Assembly (NCBI RefSeq): GCF_944381005.1
Contig: NZ_CALWJM010000016.1
Coordinates: forward strand, 1 to 47,162
Direction of reading: 5' to 3'
Length of the DNA stretch: 47,162 bases
Source: an uncultured Butyricicoccus sp.
GTDB lineage: Bacteria; Bacillota; Clostridia; Oscillospirales; Butyricicoccaceae
The translations under genes and the position numbers were made by a program. Shown in pieces: positions 15,438 to 24,652 of the stretch (its first letter is position 1; each line of letters starts with the position of its first letter). The notes beneath the pieces were generated by a model. That model was given only the letters and a program-made list of their open reading frames with translations. It was not told the DNA's origin and made no database searches.

Positions 15438-16115
15438 ATGAAAAAATTTGTTTTTGCCCTTGCCCTGCTGATGGTGCTCAGCGGCTGCGGCAAACATGAA
15501 GTCAACCCACAGCAAAACGATGACATGCCCATCCAAACCAGTTCTGCCAACAAGAACACCGAAGATACCGCTTCGTCATCGACCGAAGAAGACGAAGTCT
15601 ACCGTCTGGCCTTTTTCGCCCAAACGCTGGACGGTGAAACCGTAGACCAAAGCATTTTTGAAAATGCCCGTTTGAACATCGTCAATCTCTGGGCAACCTA
15701 CTGTTCACCCTGCATTGAAGAAATGCCCGACCTCGGCGAACTGGCACAGGACGGCGGCACCGACTATCAAATCATTGGTATCTGCGCCGACCTAGACGGC
15801 ACCGACGAAACCTTGCAGCTCGCCAAAGATATCGTATCGGAAACCGGCGCAAGCTACACCCATCTGCAACCCTCGGAAAGTCTGCTGCCCGTGCTGACCG
15901 CCTCCAACTCGGTTCCTGTCACTTTTTTCTTTGACAGTGAGGGTGCTGTTGTAGGACAAGGGATTTTGGGTGCAAGAGATAAAGAAACTTGGCAAAACCT
16001 GATTGCCGACCGTCTCGCCGAAGTCGATGCAGCCGATAAGACCGACGACGCAGCCTCCAATGACACCACCGCAACCGACAACACGGAGGAAAGTACAGAT
16101 GCTGAACAACCGTAA
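15438..16115 (+). CDS. TlpA/ResA-like thioredoxin-fold lipoprotein
   Basis: 225 residues from the ATG at 15438 behind GGAGG. A lipoprotein signal peptide ends in LSGC (lipid-modified C17). A Ser/Thr-rich linker (~20-52) is followed by a redoxin domain with the active site CSPC (C89, C92) in WATYCSPCIEEMPDL, and the cis-proline region NSVPVTFFF. The C-terminal ~30 residues are acidic and low in complexity. It would act as an outward-facing thiol oxidoreductase anchored in the membrane. Its last 17 bases overlap the start of the CXXC peptide gene, in a three-gene redox cassette. Confidence 0.9.
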   Translation: MKKFVFALALLMVLSGCGKHEVNPQQNDDMPIQTSSANKNTEDTASSSTEEDEVYRLAFFAQTLDGETVDQSIFENARLNIVNLWATYCSPCIEEMPDLGELAQDGGTDYQIIGICADLDGTDETLQLAKDIVSETGASYTHLQPSESLLPVLTASNSVPVTFFFDSEGAVVGQGILGARDKETWQNLIADRLAEVDAADKTDDAASNDTTATDNTEESTDAEQP

Positions 16116-16245
16116 ATCTTTGTTTGCACCTGTCCTGATGGTAGCCGGTCTGGGTATGATGCTTTGGGGCTATCTGGACGACGAAGCCGCCATCGTATTC
16201 AAAAAGGCGGCCATCATCTGTCTGGAATGTATCGGGGTGGGCTGA
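16099..16245 (+). CDS. CD1871A-family CXXC small membrane protein
   Basis: 48 residues: a short basic start, one transmembrane helix (~9-25), and the tail KKAAIICLECIGVG with a CLEC motif. This matches the small CXXC family known as CD1871A in Clostridioides difficile. GGAGGA lies 8 bases before the ATG. It overlaps the end of the thioredoxin-like gene and ends 1 base before the polyferredoxin gene, so all three are likely translated together. The CXXC pair may relay thiol electrons or hold a metal; its function is not known. Confidence 0.85.
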   Translation: MLNNRKSLFAPVLMVAGLGMMLWGYLDDEAAIVFKKAAIICLECIGVG

Positions 16246-16246
16246 C

Positions 16247-17128
16247 ATGAAACATCTTCGTCTTATCGTTCAAGCCTGCTTTGCCGCGCTGACCAACGGT
16301 TATGCACGCGGCTTTCTGGAAGGTAAAATCTATACTGGGCCGCTCAAACAGTTATGCGTGCCCGGTTTAAACTGCTATTCCTGTCCGGGGGCTGTGGGTT
16401 CTTGTCCCATCGGCGCATTACAAGCTGTGCTGGGCAGCCGTGGACGGCAGTTTTCTTTCTATGTTATCGGCTTTTTGGTTGCTGTTGGTGCGTTGTGCGG
16501 TCGGTTTGTGTGCGGCTGGCTTTGCCCGTTCGGACTGGTACAAGAACTGCTGCACAAAATCCCATTCCCCCGCAAAATCAAAAAACTACCCTTTGACCGC
16601 GCATTACGCGCACTCAAATACATTATTTTAGCTGTTTTTGTCATTTTACTCCCGCTGCTCGTCGTCAATGTTGTGGGCATCGGTGACCCGTGGTTCTGTA
16701 AATATATCTGTCCGGCTGGCATGTTGTTTGGCGGTATTCCACTCTATTTGCTGGACAGCGGGATTCGTGCGGCGGCGGCTTGGCTGTTCGCATGGAAATT
16801 TACCATTCTAGCCGTAGTTGTCCTGCTCAGTCTGCTGGTATACCGCCCATTCTGCCGCTATCTGTGCCCGCTCGGTGCCATCTATGGACTATTGAATCCG
16901 ATTGCGCTGATACGGTATGAGGTAGACCACAAACAGTGCATTGACTGCGGCAAGTGCAAAGCCACGTGCCCGATGGATATTGACTTACACAAAGACCCGC
17001 ACAGCCGTCTTTGCGTGCGGTGCGGCAAATGCAAAAAGAGCTGTCCAACTGGTGCCATTTACAATCCGGTGCTTGCTGCTATGCACAAACACGCAAACCA
17101 TTCACAAAAACAAAAAAGACGCAGTTAA
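16247..17128 (+). CDS. Membrane-bound polyferredoxin, NapH/NosR-like 4Fe-4S protein
   Basis: 293 residues with about five membrane helices. Several cysteine motifs face the membrane edges: CYSCPGAVGSCP (~44-55), CGWLCPFG, CKYICPAG and CRYLCPLG, the CXXXCP pattern of NapH/CcoG/NosR proteins. Two classical ferredoxin motifs follow in the C-terminal domain: CIDCGKCKATCP and CVRCGKCKKSCP. It should carry electrons between cytoplasmic donors and the membrane or outside. With the upstream thioredoxin-like lipoprotein and CXXC peptide it forms a compact thiol-redox module. The basic tail is followed by a terminator. Confidence 0.9.
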   Translation: MKHLRLIVQACFAALTNGYARGFLEGKIYTGPLKQLCVPGLNCYSCPGAVGSCPIGALQAVLGSRGRQFSFYVIGFLVAVGALCGRFVCGWLCPFGLVQELLHKIPFPRKIKKLPFDRALRALKYIILAVFVILLPLLVVNVVGIGDPWFCKYICPAGMLFGGIPLYLLDSGIRAAAAWLFAWKFTILAVVVLLSLLVYRPFCRYLCPLGAIYGLLNPIALIRYEVDHKQCIDCGKCKATCPMDIDLHKDPHSRLCVRCGKCKKSCPTGAIYNPVLAAMHKHANHSQKQKRRS

Positions 17129-17143
17129 AACCTGCGTCTTTTT
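17112..17143. terminator. Bidirectional terminator between redox cassette and pncB
   Basis: Stem AAAAAAGACGCAG / CTGCGTCTTTTT with loop TTAAAAC. It overlaps the polyferredoxin stop codon and lies just before the pncB stop on the other strand. Confidence 0.88.
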
Positions 17144-17147
17144 CTTT

Positions 17148-18590
17148 TTATTGTACGGCTTCCAGCAGCGCATTCTTGACGCGCCAAAGTTTGGTTGAGT
17201 AATCGACGTAATAGGTCTGCGGATTTTCAAAGCGGCGAATCTGCTCCCACAGCGTTTCAATCTGGTCATGGCAGTATTGGCGCACTTCATCAATCGGCGG
17301 GCAGGTATAGACACACTCGCCCTTGTCAAACAACTGCACCTGCAAAGGCTTGACCACATAATCGGTCACAATCTTCTTTTTCCATGTATGGATTGGGTGG
17401 AACAGCATATAAGGTTGTTCTTCGTTGATGACCTCATCGTGCAGCGTGAGCACATCGCCCAGCGCCTTTCCGGTCAGCTTGTCAAAGAAGCGATAGACCT
17501 TTTTAAAATGCGGTGTGGTAATCTTTTCGACGTTCTCCGACACCTTGATTTTGGGGACAATCTCGCCTTGTTCGTCCTCTACGGCAACTAGCTTGTAGAC
17601 ACCGCCGAAAACCGGTTCGGATTTGGAGGTAATCAGGCGTTCACCAATACCAAACGAATCAATCTGTGCCCCCTGACTGATGAGGTCGCGCACCAGATAT
17701 TCGTCAAGTGAGTTGGATGCCATAATCTGCATATCCGAATAGCCCGCTGCATCCAGCATTTCACGCGCCTTTATGGACAGATAGGCAATATCACCCGAAT
17801 CCAGACGGATACCCTTTGGACGGATGCCCTTGGGCGCAAGCACTTCATTTGCCACGCGGATGGCGTTGGGCACACCCGATTTGAGCACATTATAGGTATC
17901 CACCAGAAAAACGCAGTTGTCGGGGTAAATCTCAGCGTAAGCCTTGAACGCTTCGTACTCGGAATCAAACATCTGCACCCAAGAATGTGCCATCGTGCCG
18001 CCAGCCGGAATCTTGTAATCACGGTCAGCTAACACGCAGGCCGTGCCCTGACAGCCGCCAATATAGGCGGCACGGGCACCATAAATTGCACCGTCGTAGC
18101 CCTGCGCCCGGCGCGAGCCAAATTCCAGCACGGTTCGCCCTTGTGCGGCGCGTGTGATACGGCTGGCCTTGGTCGCAATCAACGTTTGGTGGTTGACCGT
18201 CAACAAAATCATAGTTTCGACAAACTGCGCCTGCACCATCGGGCCTGCCACGGTCACAATCGGCTCACCAGGGAAAATCGGGGTACCTTCGGGCACCGCC
18301 CACACATCACATTCAAATTTGAAGTTTGCCAGATAGTCCAAAAACGCTTCATTGAAACAACCGCGTCCGCGTAAATAGGCAATATCTTCGGGGGTAAAGT
18401 GCAGGTTGCGGAAATAGTCCACCAACTGTTCTACCCCGGCCATGACCGCATAGCCGCCGCCATCGGGAACCCGGCGGAAAAACATATCAAAATATGCCCG
18501 GCGGTTTCCAATGCCTTTCTGAAAATATCCGTTGGCCATTGTAAATTCATAAAAGTCGGTCAACATGGTCAGGTTTTTATCGTACATCAT
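17148..18590 (-). CDS. pncB: Nicotinate phosphoribosyltransferase
   Basis: Makes nicotinate mononucleotide from nicotinate and PRPP in NAD salvage. 480 residues, with the N-terminal TDFYEFTMANGYF, EFGSRRAQGYDGA around the phosphoribosyl site, VDTYNVLKSG and RLDSGDIAYLS. These place it in the long Firmicutes type. No other NAD genes are in the window. An AAGGGG sequence precedes the start, and a second ATG directly follows the first. The leader carries a strong GC hairpin at 18618-18638. Confidence 0.95.
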   Translation of the reverse strand: MMYDKNLTMLTDFYEFTMANGYFQKGIGNRRAYFDMFFRRVPDGGGYAVMAGVEQLVDYFRNLHFTPEDIAYLRGRGCFNEAFLDYLANFKFECDVWAVPEGTPIFPGEPIVTVAGPMVQAQFVETMILLTVNHQTLIATKASRITRAAQGRTVLEFGSRRAQGYDGAIYGARAAYIGGCQGTACVLADRDYKIPAGGTMAHSWVQMFDSEYEAFKAYAEIYPDNCVFLVDTYNVLKSGVPNAIRVANEVLAPKGIRPKGIRLDSGDIAYLSIKAREMLDAAGYSDMQIMASNSLDEYLVRDLISQGAQIDSFGIGERLITSKSEPVFGGVYKLVAVEDEQGEIVPKIKVSENVEKITTPHFKKVYRFFDKLTGKALGDVLTLHDEVINEEQPYMLFHPIHTWKKKIVTDYVVKPLQVQLFDKGECVYTCPPIDEVRQYCHDQIETLWEQIRRFENPQTYYVDYSTKLWRVKNALLEAVQ

Positions 18591-18617
18591 AATACTCTTA
18601 CCCCTTATTTATAAAGA

Positions 18618-18638
18618 GGCGTCCGGCCGGGGGACGCC
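18618..18638 (-). other. GC-rich hairpin in the pncB leader
   Basis: Stem GGCGTCC / GGACGCC of 7 bp around a 7-base loop in the short 5' leader of pncB. There is no U-tract. It may be a transcript-stabilising or regulatory element; no known NAD-related riboswitch was recognised. Confidence 0.4.
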
Positions 18639-18652
18639 AAATAGAATCGAAT

Positions 18653-18681
18653 ATATTGCTATTTTAGCCCCAAGCTGTCAA
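18653..18681 (-). promoter_or_regulatory. Promoter of pncB
   Basis: On the minus strand TTGACA (18676-18681), 17 bases, CAATAT (18653-18658). An AATATA one base further is an alternative -10. Confidence 0.6.
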
Positions 18682-18750
18682 AATAGCAAGAGATTTGTTG
18701 CAGAGATGCTGGAAAAAACCGGGGATACCTGTGGCAATTTCCATGCACGT

Positions 18751-18768
18751 TTTGCATAATTATTCATT
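18751..18768 (+). promoter_or_regulatory. ArgR operator (ARG box)
   Basis: TTTGCATAATTATTCATT fits the ArgR consensus TNTGAATWWWWATTCANW in every position except one (C for A). It lies 25 bases upstream of the -35 of the arginine operon. AT-rich DNA just downstream could hold a weaker second box. It predicts arginine-dependent repression by ArgR/AhrC, whose gene is not in the window. Confidence 0.75.
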
Positions 18769-18793
18769 TTTAAAAATATTTATAAAATTATGC

Positions 18794-18822
18794 TTGCATT
18801 CCCTATCGAGCGGGTGTATAAT
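18794..18822 (+). promoter_or_regulatory. Promoter of the arginine operon
   Basis: TTGCAT (18794-18799), 17 bases, TATAAT (18817-18822), then a leader of about 36 bases to argG. Confidence 0.85.
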
Positions 18823-18865
18823 AAGCCCATCTTGAAAAACACAAGTCCTTGGGAGGAACATTCAC

Positions 18866-20116
18866 ATGGAAAAGAAATATAACAAAGTTGTTTTAGCATA
18901 TTCGGGCGGCTTGGATACCTCTGTACTTATCCCGTGGCTCAAAGAACATTATGGCTGTGAAGTCATCGCGGTTTCGGGCAACGTTGGTCAGGGCACCGAG
19001 CTGGACGGTCTGGAAGAAAAGGCCATCAAGACCGGCGCTTCCAAGCTGTACATCGAAGACCTGACCAAAGAATTTGTCGATGATTACATCATCCCCACCA
19101 TGCAGGCTGGCGCAACCTACGAGCAGTATCTGCTCGGTACTTCCTTTGCAAGACCTATCATTGCAAAGCGTATCGTAGAAATCGCCCTCAAGGAAGGCGC
19201 TGACGCTATCTGCCACGGCTGCACCGGTAAGGGCAATGACCAAGTGCGCTTTGAACTGGCTATCAAGGCATTCGCACCCCACATGGATGTCATTGCACCG
19301 TGGCGCTTCTGGGAGCTGAACAGCCGTGAAAAGGAAATCGAATACGCAGAAAAGCACAATATCCCGCTGAAAATCAACAAGGAAACCAACTACTCCAAGG
19401 ATAAGAACCTGTGGCATCTGTCTCACGAAGGTCTTGACCTTGAAGACCCGGCTAACGAAGCTCCGATTAACAAGCCCGGTTTCCTCGAGCTCGGCGTATC
19501 GCCTGAGCAGGCACCCGACGTACCCACTTATGTGACCATCCACTTTGAAAAGGGCGTGCCCACCGCGGTCAACGGTCAGGAGATGGATTCGGTTACTCTG
19601 ATTGAGACTTTGAACAAGCTGGGCGGCGAAAACGGCTGCGGTATTCTGGATATCGTGGAAAACCGTCTGGTTGGCATGAAGTCCAGAGGCGTGTATGAAA
19701 CTCCGGGCGGTGCTGTCCTGTATGCCGCTCATCAGAAGCTGGAAGAAATCACCCTCGACAAGGAAACCCAGCACTACAAGCAGCAGCTTGCACTCAAGTT
19801 TGCCGATTTGGTTTATAACGGCCAGTGGTACACCCCTCTGCGCAAGGCGATGAGCGCATTTGTCACCGCAACGCAGGAGACGGTAACCGGTGATGTCAAG
19901 CTCAAGCTGTACAAGGGCAACATCATCCCCGCTTCGGTCACTTCTCCGTACTCGCTGTACTCGGAAGATATCGCAACCTTCGGCGAGGACAACTCCTACA
20001 ATCAGGCCGATTCGGCTGGCTTCATCAACCTGTTCGGTCTGCCGCTCAAGGTACGCGCCATGAACGACCAGGCACTGAAAGACAAGACCGGCGCTGGTTT
20101 CCCCTCTGTGGAATAA
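18866..20116 (+). CDS. argG: Argininosuccinate synthase
   Basis: Joins citrulline and aspartate with ATP to give argininosuccinate. The N-terminal pyrophosphatase loop [10 protein letters not shown] is the family hallmark. [27 protein letters not shown] and GIGRGD-like C-terminal sequences agree with type 1 ArgG. 416 residues, slightly above the usual 400. TGGGAGG precedes the ATG. It leads the seven-gene operon, although it catalyses a late step. Confidence 0.97.
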   Translation: MEKKYNKVVLAYSGGLDTSVLIPWLKEHYGCEVIAVSGNVGQGTELDGLEEKAIKTGASKLYIEDLTKEFVDDYIIPTMQAGATYEQYLLGTSFARPIIAKRIVEIALKEGADAICHGCTGKGNDQVRFELAIKAFAPHMDVIAPWRFWELNSREKEIEYAEKHNIPLKINKETNYSKDKNLWHLSHEGLDLEDPANEAPINKPGFLELGVSPEQAPDVPTYVTIHFEKGVPTAVNGQEMDSVTLIETLNKLGGENGCGILDIVENRLVGMKSRGVYETPGGAVLYAAHQKLEEITLDKETQHYKQQLALKFADLVYNGQWYTPLRKAMSAFVTATQETVTGDVKLKLYKGNIIPASVTSPYSLYSEDIATFGEDNSYNQADSAGFINLFGLPLKVRAMNDQALKDKTGAGFPSVE

Positions 20117-20135
20117 TCGAAACAACGCAGCAACT

Positions 20136-20155
20136 GGGGCGAGGAAACTCGCCCC
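20136..20155 (+). other. GAAA-tetraloop hairpin between argG and argH
   Basis: Perfect 8-bp stem GGGGCGAG / CTCGCCCC closed by a GAAA tetraloop, without a U-tract. It probably marks a processing or 3'-end stabilising element that could raise argG transcript over the rest. The 93-base spacer is the largest in the operon. Confidence 0.55.
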
Positions 20156-20209
20156 TTCTGGCTGTTCTCTCGCTTTATCACTCTATCACGAAATGAGGAT
20201 TTTCTGTCT

Positions 20210-21604
20210 ATGGCTAAAATGTGGGCCGGACGGTTTCAGAAAGAAACCGACGCCGTTGTAAACGACTTTAATTCTTCTGTCCTGTTTGACTGCCGGATGT
20301 ATGCCGAGGATATTCAAGGCTCTATCGCACACGCAACCATGCTTGGCAAACAGGGCATTATCTCCCCTGAGGATATGGTAAAAATCGTGGAAGGTCTGCG
20401 CGATATTCTGTCCGACATCGAAGCAGGCAACATCCAGTTCTCACCCGAACTGTACGAAGATATCCACATGGCAAATGAGCAGCTTTTGACCGAACGCATT
20501 GGTGATGCCGGCAAGCGCCTGCACACCGCGCGTTCGCGCAACGACCAGGTTGCACTGGATATGCGCCTGTATGTGCGCCGCGAAATCAAAGAAATCCGTG
20601 CGCTTGTGCTCGATTTCATGCAGGCTTTGTGCGACGTTGCCGCCGCGCACACCGAAACCGTTATGCCCGGCTACACCCACCTCCAACGCGCACAGCCCAT
20701 CACCTTCGCACATCATCTAATGGCGTATGCCAATATGCTAAAGCGCGATGTCCGCCGCTTGGACGATTGCCTGTCCGGTATGGATGCGCTGCCGCTGGGT
20801 TCGGGCGCACTGGCCGGTACCACCTACCCCATCGACCGCGCTTTTGTCGCGGAGGAACTCGGTTTCTCTGCTGTCATGGACAATTCTCTGGACGGTGTTT
20901 CCGACCGCGATTACTGCATTGAACTGTGTGCCGACCTGTCCATTCTGATGATGCACCTTTCCCGCCTGTCCGAAGAAGTGATTGCTTGGTGCTCGTGGGA
21001 ATTTAAGTTTATTGAACTGGATGATGCCTATTCGACCGGTTCTTCCATCATGCCGCAAAAGAAAAATCCGGACATCTGCGAACTGATTCGCGGCAAGACC
21101 GGCCGTGTCTATGGCGCGCTGACCACGCTTTTGACCTTTATGAAAGCCATCCCGCTCGCCTACAACAAGGATATGCAGGAGGACAAGGAAGCCACCTTTG
21201 ACGCGATTGACACGGTAAAAAACTGCCTGCGTGTTATCACCCCCATGTTCCGCACCATGACCGTATTGACCGAGAACATGCAAAACGCAGCCAAGCGCGG
21301 CTTTATCAACGCCACCGACTGCGCTGACTATCTGACCAAAAAGGGTATGCCGTTCCGCGATGCTTACAAGGCAACCGGCACACTGGTACATTACTGCATT
21401 GAGCACGGCAAGACCCTCGATACCCTGACACTGGACGAATACCAAGCCATTTCCCCGCTGTTCTCAGATGACATTTATCACGCCATCGACCTTGTGACCT
21501 GTGTGCGCGAACGCCGTTCGCTGGGCGGCCCGGCACCGGAAGAAGTCTCCCGTCAGATTCAGGTCATCAAAGACTTTCTTGCAAGTCAGGAGGGCAACCA
21601 CTGA
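20210..21604 (+). CDS. argH: Argininosuccinate lyase
   Basis: Splits argininosuccinate into arginine and fumarate. The fumarase/aspartase superfamily signature GSSIMPQKKNPD is present, with the catalytic serine in the SS pair. HTARSRNDQ and PGYTHLQRAQP are further family blocks. The 464-residue length is typical. The stop codon overlaps the argC start by one base (TGATG). Confidence 0.97.
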   Translation: MAKMWAGRFQKETDAVVNDFNSSVLFDCRMYAEDIQGSIAHATMLGKQGIISPEDMVKIVEGLRDILSDIEAGNIQFSPELYEDIHMANEQLLTERIGDAGKRLHTARSRNDQVALDMRLYVRREIKEIRALVLDFMQALCDVAAAHTETVMPGYTHLQRAQPITFAHHLMAYANMLKRDVRRLDDCLSGMDALPLGSGALAGTTYPIDRAFVAEELGFSAVMDNSLDGVSDRDYCIELCADLSILMMHLSRLSEEVIAWCSWEFKFIELDDAYSTGSSIMPQKKNPDICELIRGKTGRVYGALTTLLTFMKAIPLAYNKDMQEDKEATFDAIDTVKNCLRVITPMFRTMTVLTENMQNAAKRGFINATDCADYLTKKGMPFRDAYKATGTLVHYCIEHGKTLDTLTLDEYQAISPLFSDDIYHAIDLVTCVRERRSLGGPAPEEVSRQIQVIKDFLASQEGNH

Positions 21605-22524
21605 TGCGCCCTAAGATTTATATTGACGGCAAAGAAGGCACGACCGGCTTGCAGATTTATGAGCGTCTGGGCGCACGCGATGACCTAGAATTGCTGCTCA
21701 TCGACGAGGACAAGCGCAAGGACACCGAGGAACGCCGCAAGTTTTTGAACGCGGCTGACATTGTATTCCTGTGTCTGCCCGATGCGGCTGCACGCGAAGC
21801 GGTTTCGCTGATTGAAAACCCGAATACCCGCGCCATTGACGCTTCCACCGCCCACCGCACAGCAGAGGGCTGGGCATATGGCTTTGCCGAACTGTCTGCC
21901 GCGCACCGCTCGGCCATTCAAACCGCCAAGCGCGTGGCAAATCCGGGCTGCCATGCCACCGGCTTTATCGCTTCGGTTTACCCGCTCGTATCGTGCGGGC
22001 TGGTCGATGCCGGTGCGCCGCTGACCTGCTTTTCTCTGACTGGCTATTCGGGCGGCGGCAAGAAAATGATTGCTTCCTACGAAACGGCCGAAAAACCCGA
22101 TGACCTCTTTGCGCCGCGTGTGTATGGTCTGAACCTCCAGCACAAACATTTGCCCGAAATGCAGAAGGTGTGCGGGCTGTCCATGCCGCCAGTATTCTGT
22201 CCGGTCGTGGACGACTATTACAAAGGCATGGCGACCACGGTTATGTTGCCCGGTCTGAATGTACATATCGTCTGGCAAGCACTCAGCGCACACTATGCCG
22301 GTCAAACACTGGTGAACGTCGCGCCGCTGGGCGAAGCCGGCACGATGATTTCGGCAAACACGATGGCGGGACGTGACAGCTTGACGCTATATGTCAACGG
22401 TCACCGCTCGCAGACCATTGTAACCGCACTGTTCGACAACCTCGGCAAAGGTGCATCGGGTGCGGCGGTACAAAATATGAATTTAATGCTCGGCTTGGAT
22501 GAATCCACCAGGCTGACCCGATAA
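21604..22524 (+). CDS. argC: N-acetyl-gamma-glutamyl-phosphate reductase, short type
   Basis: NADPH-dependent reduction of N-acetylglutamyl phosphate to the semialdehyde. At 306 residues it belongs to the short (type 2) ArgC group, not the ~345-residue type. KEGTTGLQIYERL opens the Rossmann fold. The catalytic cysteine is in VANPGCHATGF, and AIDASTAHRT is typical. It is coupled to argH by a one-base overlap. Confidence 0.94.
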   Translation: MRPKIYIDGKEGTTGLQIYERLGARDDLELLLIDEDKRKDTEERRKFLNAADIVFLCLPDAAAREAVSLIENPNTRAIDASTAHRTAEGWAYGFAELSAAHRSAIQTAKRVANPGCHATGFIASVYPLVSCGLVDAGAPLTCFSLTGYSGGGKKMIASYETAEKPDDLFAPRVYGLNLQHKHLPEMQKVCGLSMPPVFCPVVDDYYKGMATTVMLPGLNVHIVWQALSAHYAGQTLVNVAPLGEAGTMISANTMAGRDSLTLYVNGHRSQTIVTALFDNLGKGASGAAVQNMNLMLGLDESTRLTR

Positions 22525-22539
22525 GGAGGCTTTGCTCTC

Positions 22540-23754
22540 ATGTATGAAATCATTTCGGGCGGCGTGACCGCCGCTCAGGGATTTTCAGCCGGTGCCACGC
22601 GCTGTGGCATTAAGGCTTCCTCCCCCAAAGACGATACTGCGGTTATCTTCTCCGAAGTTCCCTGCACTGCTGCCGCAGTCTACACCAAAAACCGCGTACA
22701 GGCTGCGCCCATTCAAGTGACCCGCGCCCATCTGGAAAACCAGACCGCACAGGCGGTCATTGTCAATTCGGGCAATGCCAACGCCTGCGCACCCGACGGC
22801 ATGGAAAATGCCCAGCGCGAAGCGGCAGCCTGTGCCAAGCTGCTGAATATTTCCGAGCAAGATGTCATTGTGTGCTCAACCGGTGTTATCGGTCAGCGCT
22901 TGAATATTGAGTGCATCGAACAAAATCTGCACACGCTGACCCTGTCCCCTAACGGCTCGGACGCGGCTGCAAACGCCATTATGACAACTGACACCGTGCC
23001 CAAAACCATCGCGGTTTCCTTCTCGGTGGACGGCAAGACCTGCCATCTGGGCGGTATCTGTAAAGGTTCGGGCATGATTCACCCCAACATGGGCACCATG
23101 CTGTGCTTCCTGACCACAGACTGTGCGATAGACGGCAAGCTGCTTCAGGCACTTTTGCTGCGCGCGGTGCAAAAATCCTTTAACCGCGTATCGGTTGACG
23201 GCGACACCTCGACCAACGACACCTGTTCCATTCTAGCAAACGGCATGGCGGGCAATTCGGTCATTGAGTCGGCTGACAGCGCCGACGCGCAAACCTTCTA
23301 CGAAGCACTCGAAGCGGTCTGCATTTCGCTGGCACGCCAGATTGCAGCCGACGGCGAAGGCGCATCCCGCCTGATAACCTGCACGGTGCACGGTGCAGCC
23401 GACGAGGACACCGCTGAATCGCTCGCAAAAGCGGTGTGCAAGTCCTCTCTGGTCAAGGCTGCCATGTTTGGCGCTGATGCAAACTGGGGCCGTATTTTGT
23501 GCGCGATGGGCTATTCGGGCGCGTCGTTCGACCCGGAAACCGTCGATGTGTGCTTTACTTCACCCGCCGGTTCGATTGCCGTCTGCAAGGCAGGCCGCGC
23601 ACTCGATTTCGATGAAGAACTTGCCAAAAAGATTTTGCTGGAAAAGGAAATCACCATCGACATTACCCTGCAAGCTGGAACCGCTTCGGTTACGGCTTGG
23701 GGCTGCGACCTGACTTACGATTACGTCAAAATCAACGGCGATTACCGCACCTAA
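22540..23754 (+). CDS. argJ: Glutamate N-acetyltransferase (ornithine acetyltransferase)
   Basis: Recycles acetyl groups from N-acetylornithine to glutamate. Some members also use acetyl-CoA. The precursor cuts itself before a threonine: KGSGMIHPNMGTML places this at G185/T186 (alanine is more usual than G185). 404 residues is normal. NSGNANAC and GEGASRLITC are family blocks. With argJ and no argE or argA, the operon uses the cyclic pathway. AAGGAGG precedes the start. Confidence 0.96.
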   Translation: MYEIISGGVTAAQGFSAGATRCGIKASSPKDDTAVIFSEVPCTAAAVYTKNRVQAAPIQVTRAHLENQTAQAVIVNSGNANACAPDGMENAQREAAACAKLLNISEQDVIVCSTGVIGQRLNIECIEQNLHTLTLSPNGSDAAANAIMTTDTVPKTIAVSFSVDGKTCHLGGICKGSGMIHPNMGTMLCFLTTDCAIDGKLLQALLLRAVQKSFNRVSVDGDTSTNDTCSILANGMAGNSVIESADSADAQTFYEALEAVCISLARQIAADGEGASRLITCTVHGAADEDTAESLAKAVCKSSLVKAAMFGADANWGRILCAMGYSGASFDPETVDVCFTSPAGSIAVCKAGRALDFDEELAKKILLEKEITIDITLQAGTASVTAWGCDLTYDYVKINGDYRT

Positions 23755-23764
23755 GGAGAATGAC

Positions 23765-24634
23765 ATGAACAAGCTTGACCCCAGCGACAGCGCAAACGTT
23801 CTGGTCGAAGCGCTGCCCTATATTCAGGAATATTACGGCCAAACCGTCGTTGTCAAATACGGCGGCAATGCTATGATTAACGAAGAACTCAAAGATGCCG
23901 TCATTCACGACATTGTTCTGCTCTCACTCGTCGGTGTGCGCGTCGTAGTCGTACACGGCGGCGGCCCCGAAATTTCGGATATGCTCAAAAAAATCGGCAA
24001 AGAATCGCGCTTTGTCAACGGTCTGCGCTACACCGACCGCGAGACCATGGACATTGTGCAGATGATTCTGTGCGGCAAGGTCAACAAAGACCTTGTTACC
24101 CTGCTCGAACACGCGGGCGGTCAGGGCATTGGACTGGGCGGCATGGATGGCGGTATGTTCCGCGCCAAGCGCCTGACCGATGACGACGGCACCGATTACG
24201 GCTATGTGGGCGATATCGTCGAGGTCAACCCACAGCCGGTCATTGATGTACTCAACCGCGGCTATATTCCGGTTGTCTCGACCGTTGCACAGGGCATTGA
24301 CGACGATACCAATTACAATATTAACGCTGACACCGCGGCTGCAAAACTCGCCATTGCACTGGGCGCAAAAAAACTGATTTTGTTGACCGATGTGCGCGGC
24401 CTGCTGCGCGACCCCAAGGACGAAAGCACACTGTTGACCCGCCTGAAAGTATCCGAAGTGCCCGCACTCATCAAAGAAGGCATTGTTTCGGGCGGCATGA
24501 TTCCAAAGGTAGATTGCTGTGTGGAAGCCGTGCGCAAGGGTGTCGAACGCGCCAACATTCAGGACGGCCGTGTGAAGCACTCCATACTCATTGAATTGCT
24601 CAGTGATGCCGGTGTTGGCACCATGTTTATCTAA
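23765..24634 (+). CDS. argB: Acetylglutamate kinase
   Basis: Phosphorylates N-acetylglutamate and is the usual feedback-controlled step. Residues VVKYGGNAM near 28-36 and VVVVHGGGPEI near 60-70 form the ATP and acetylglutamate sites. NINADTAAAKLA is the conserved nucleotide-binding block. It has an N-terminal helix (ANVLVEALPYIQEY) of the kind found in arginine-sensitive hexameric enzymes, so arginine inhibition is likely. The gene starts 10 bases after argJ. Confidence 0.96.
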   Translation: MNKLDPSDSANVLVEALPYIQEYYGQTVVVKYGGNAMINEELKDAVIHDIVLLSLVGVRVVVVHGGGPEISDMLKKIGKESRFVNGLRYTDRETMDIVQMILCGKVNKDLVTLLEHAGGQGIGLGGMDGGMFRAKRLTDDDGTDYGYVGDIVEVNPQPVIDVLNRGYIPVVSTVAQGIDDDTNYNINADTAAAKLAIALGAKKLILLTDVRGLLRDPKDESTLLTRLKVSEVPALIKEGIVSGGMIPKVDCCVEAVRKGVERANIQDGRVKHSILIELLSDAGVGTMFI

Positions 24635-24652
24635 AAAACGAGGGATACACTT

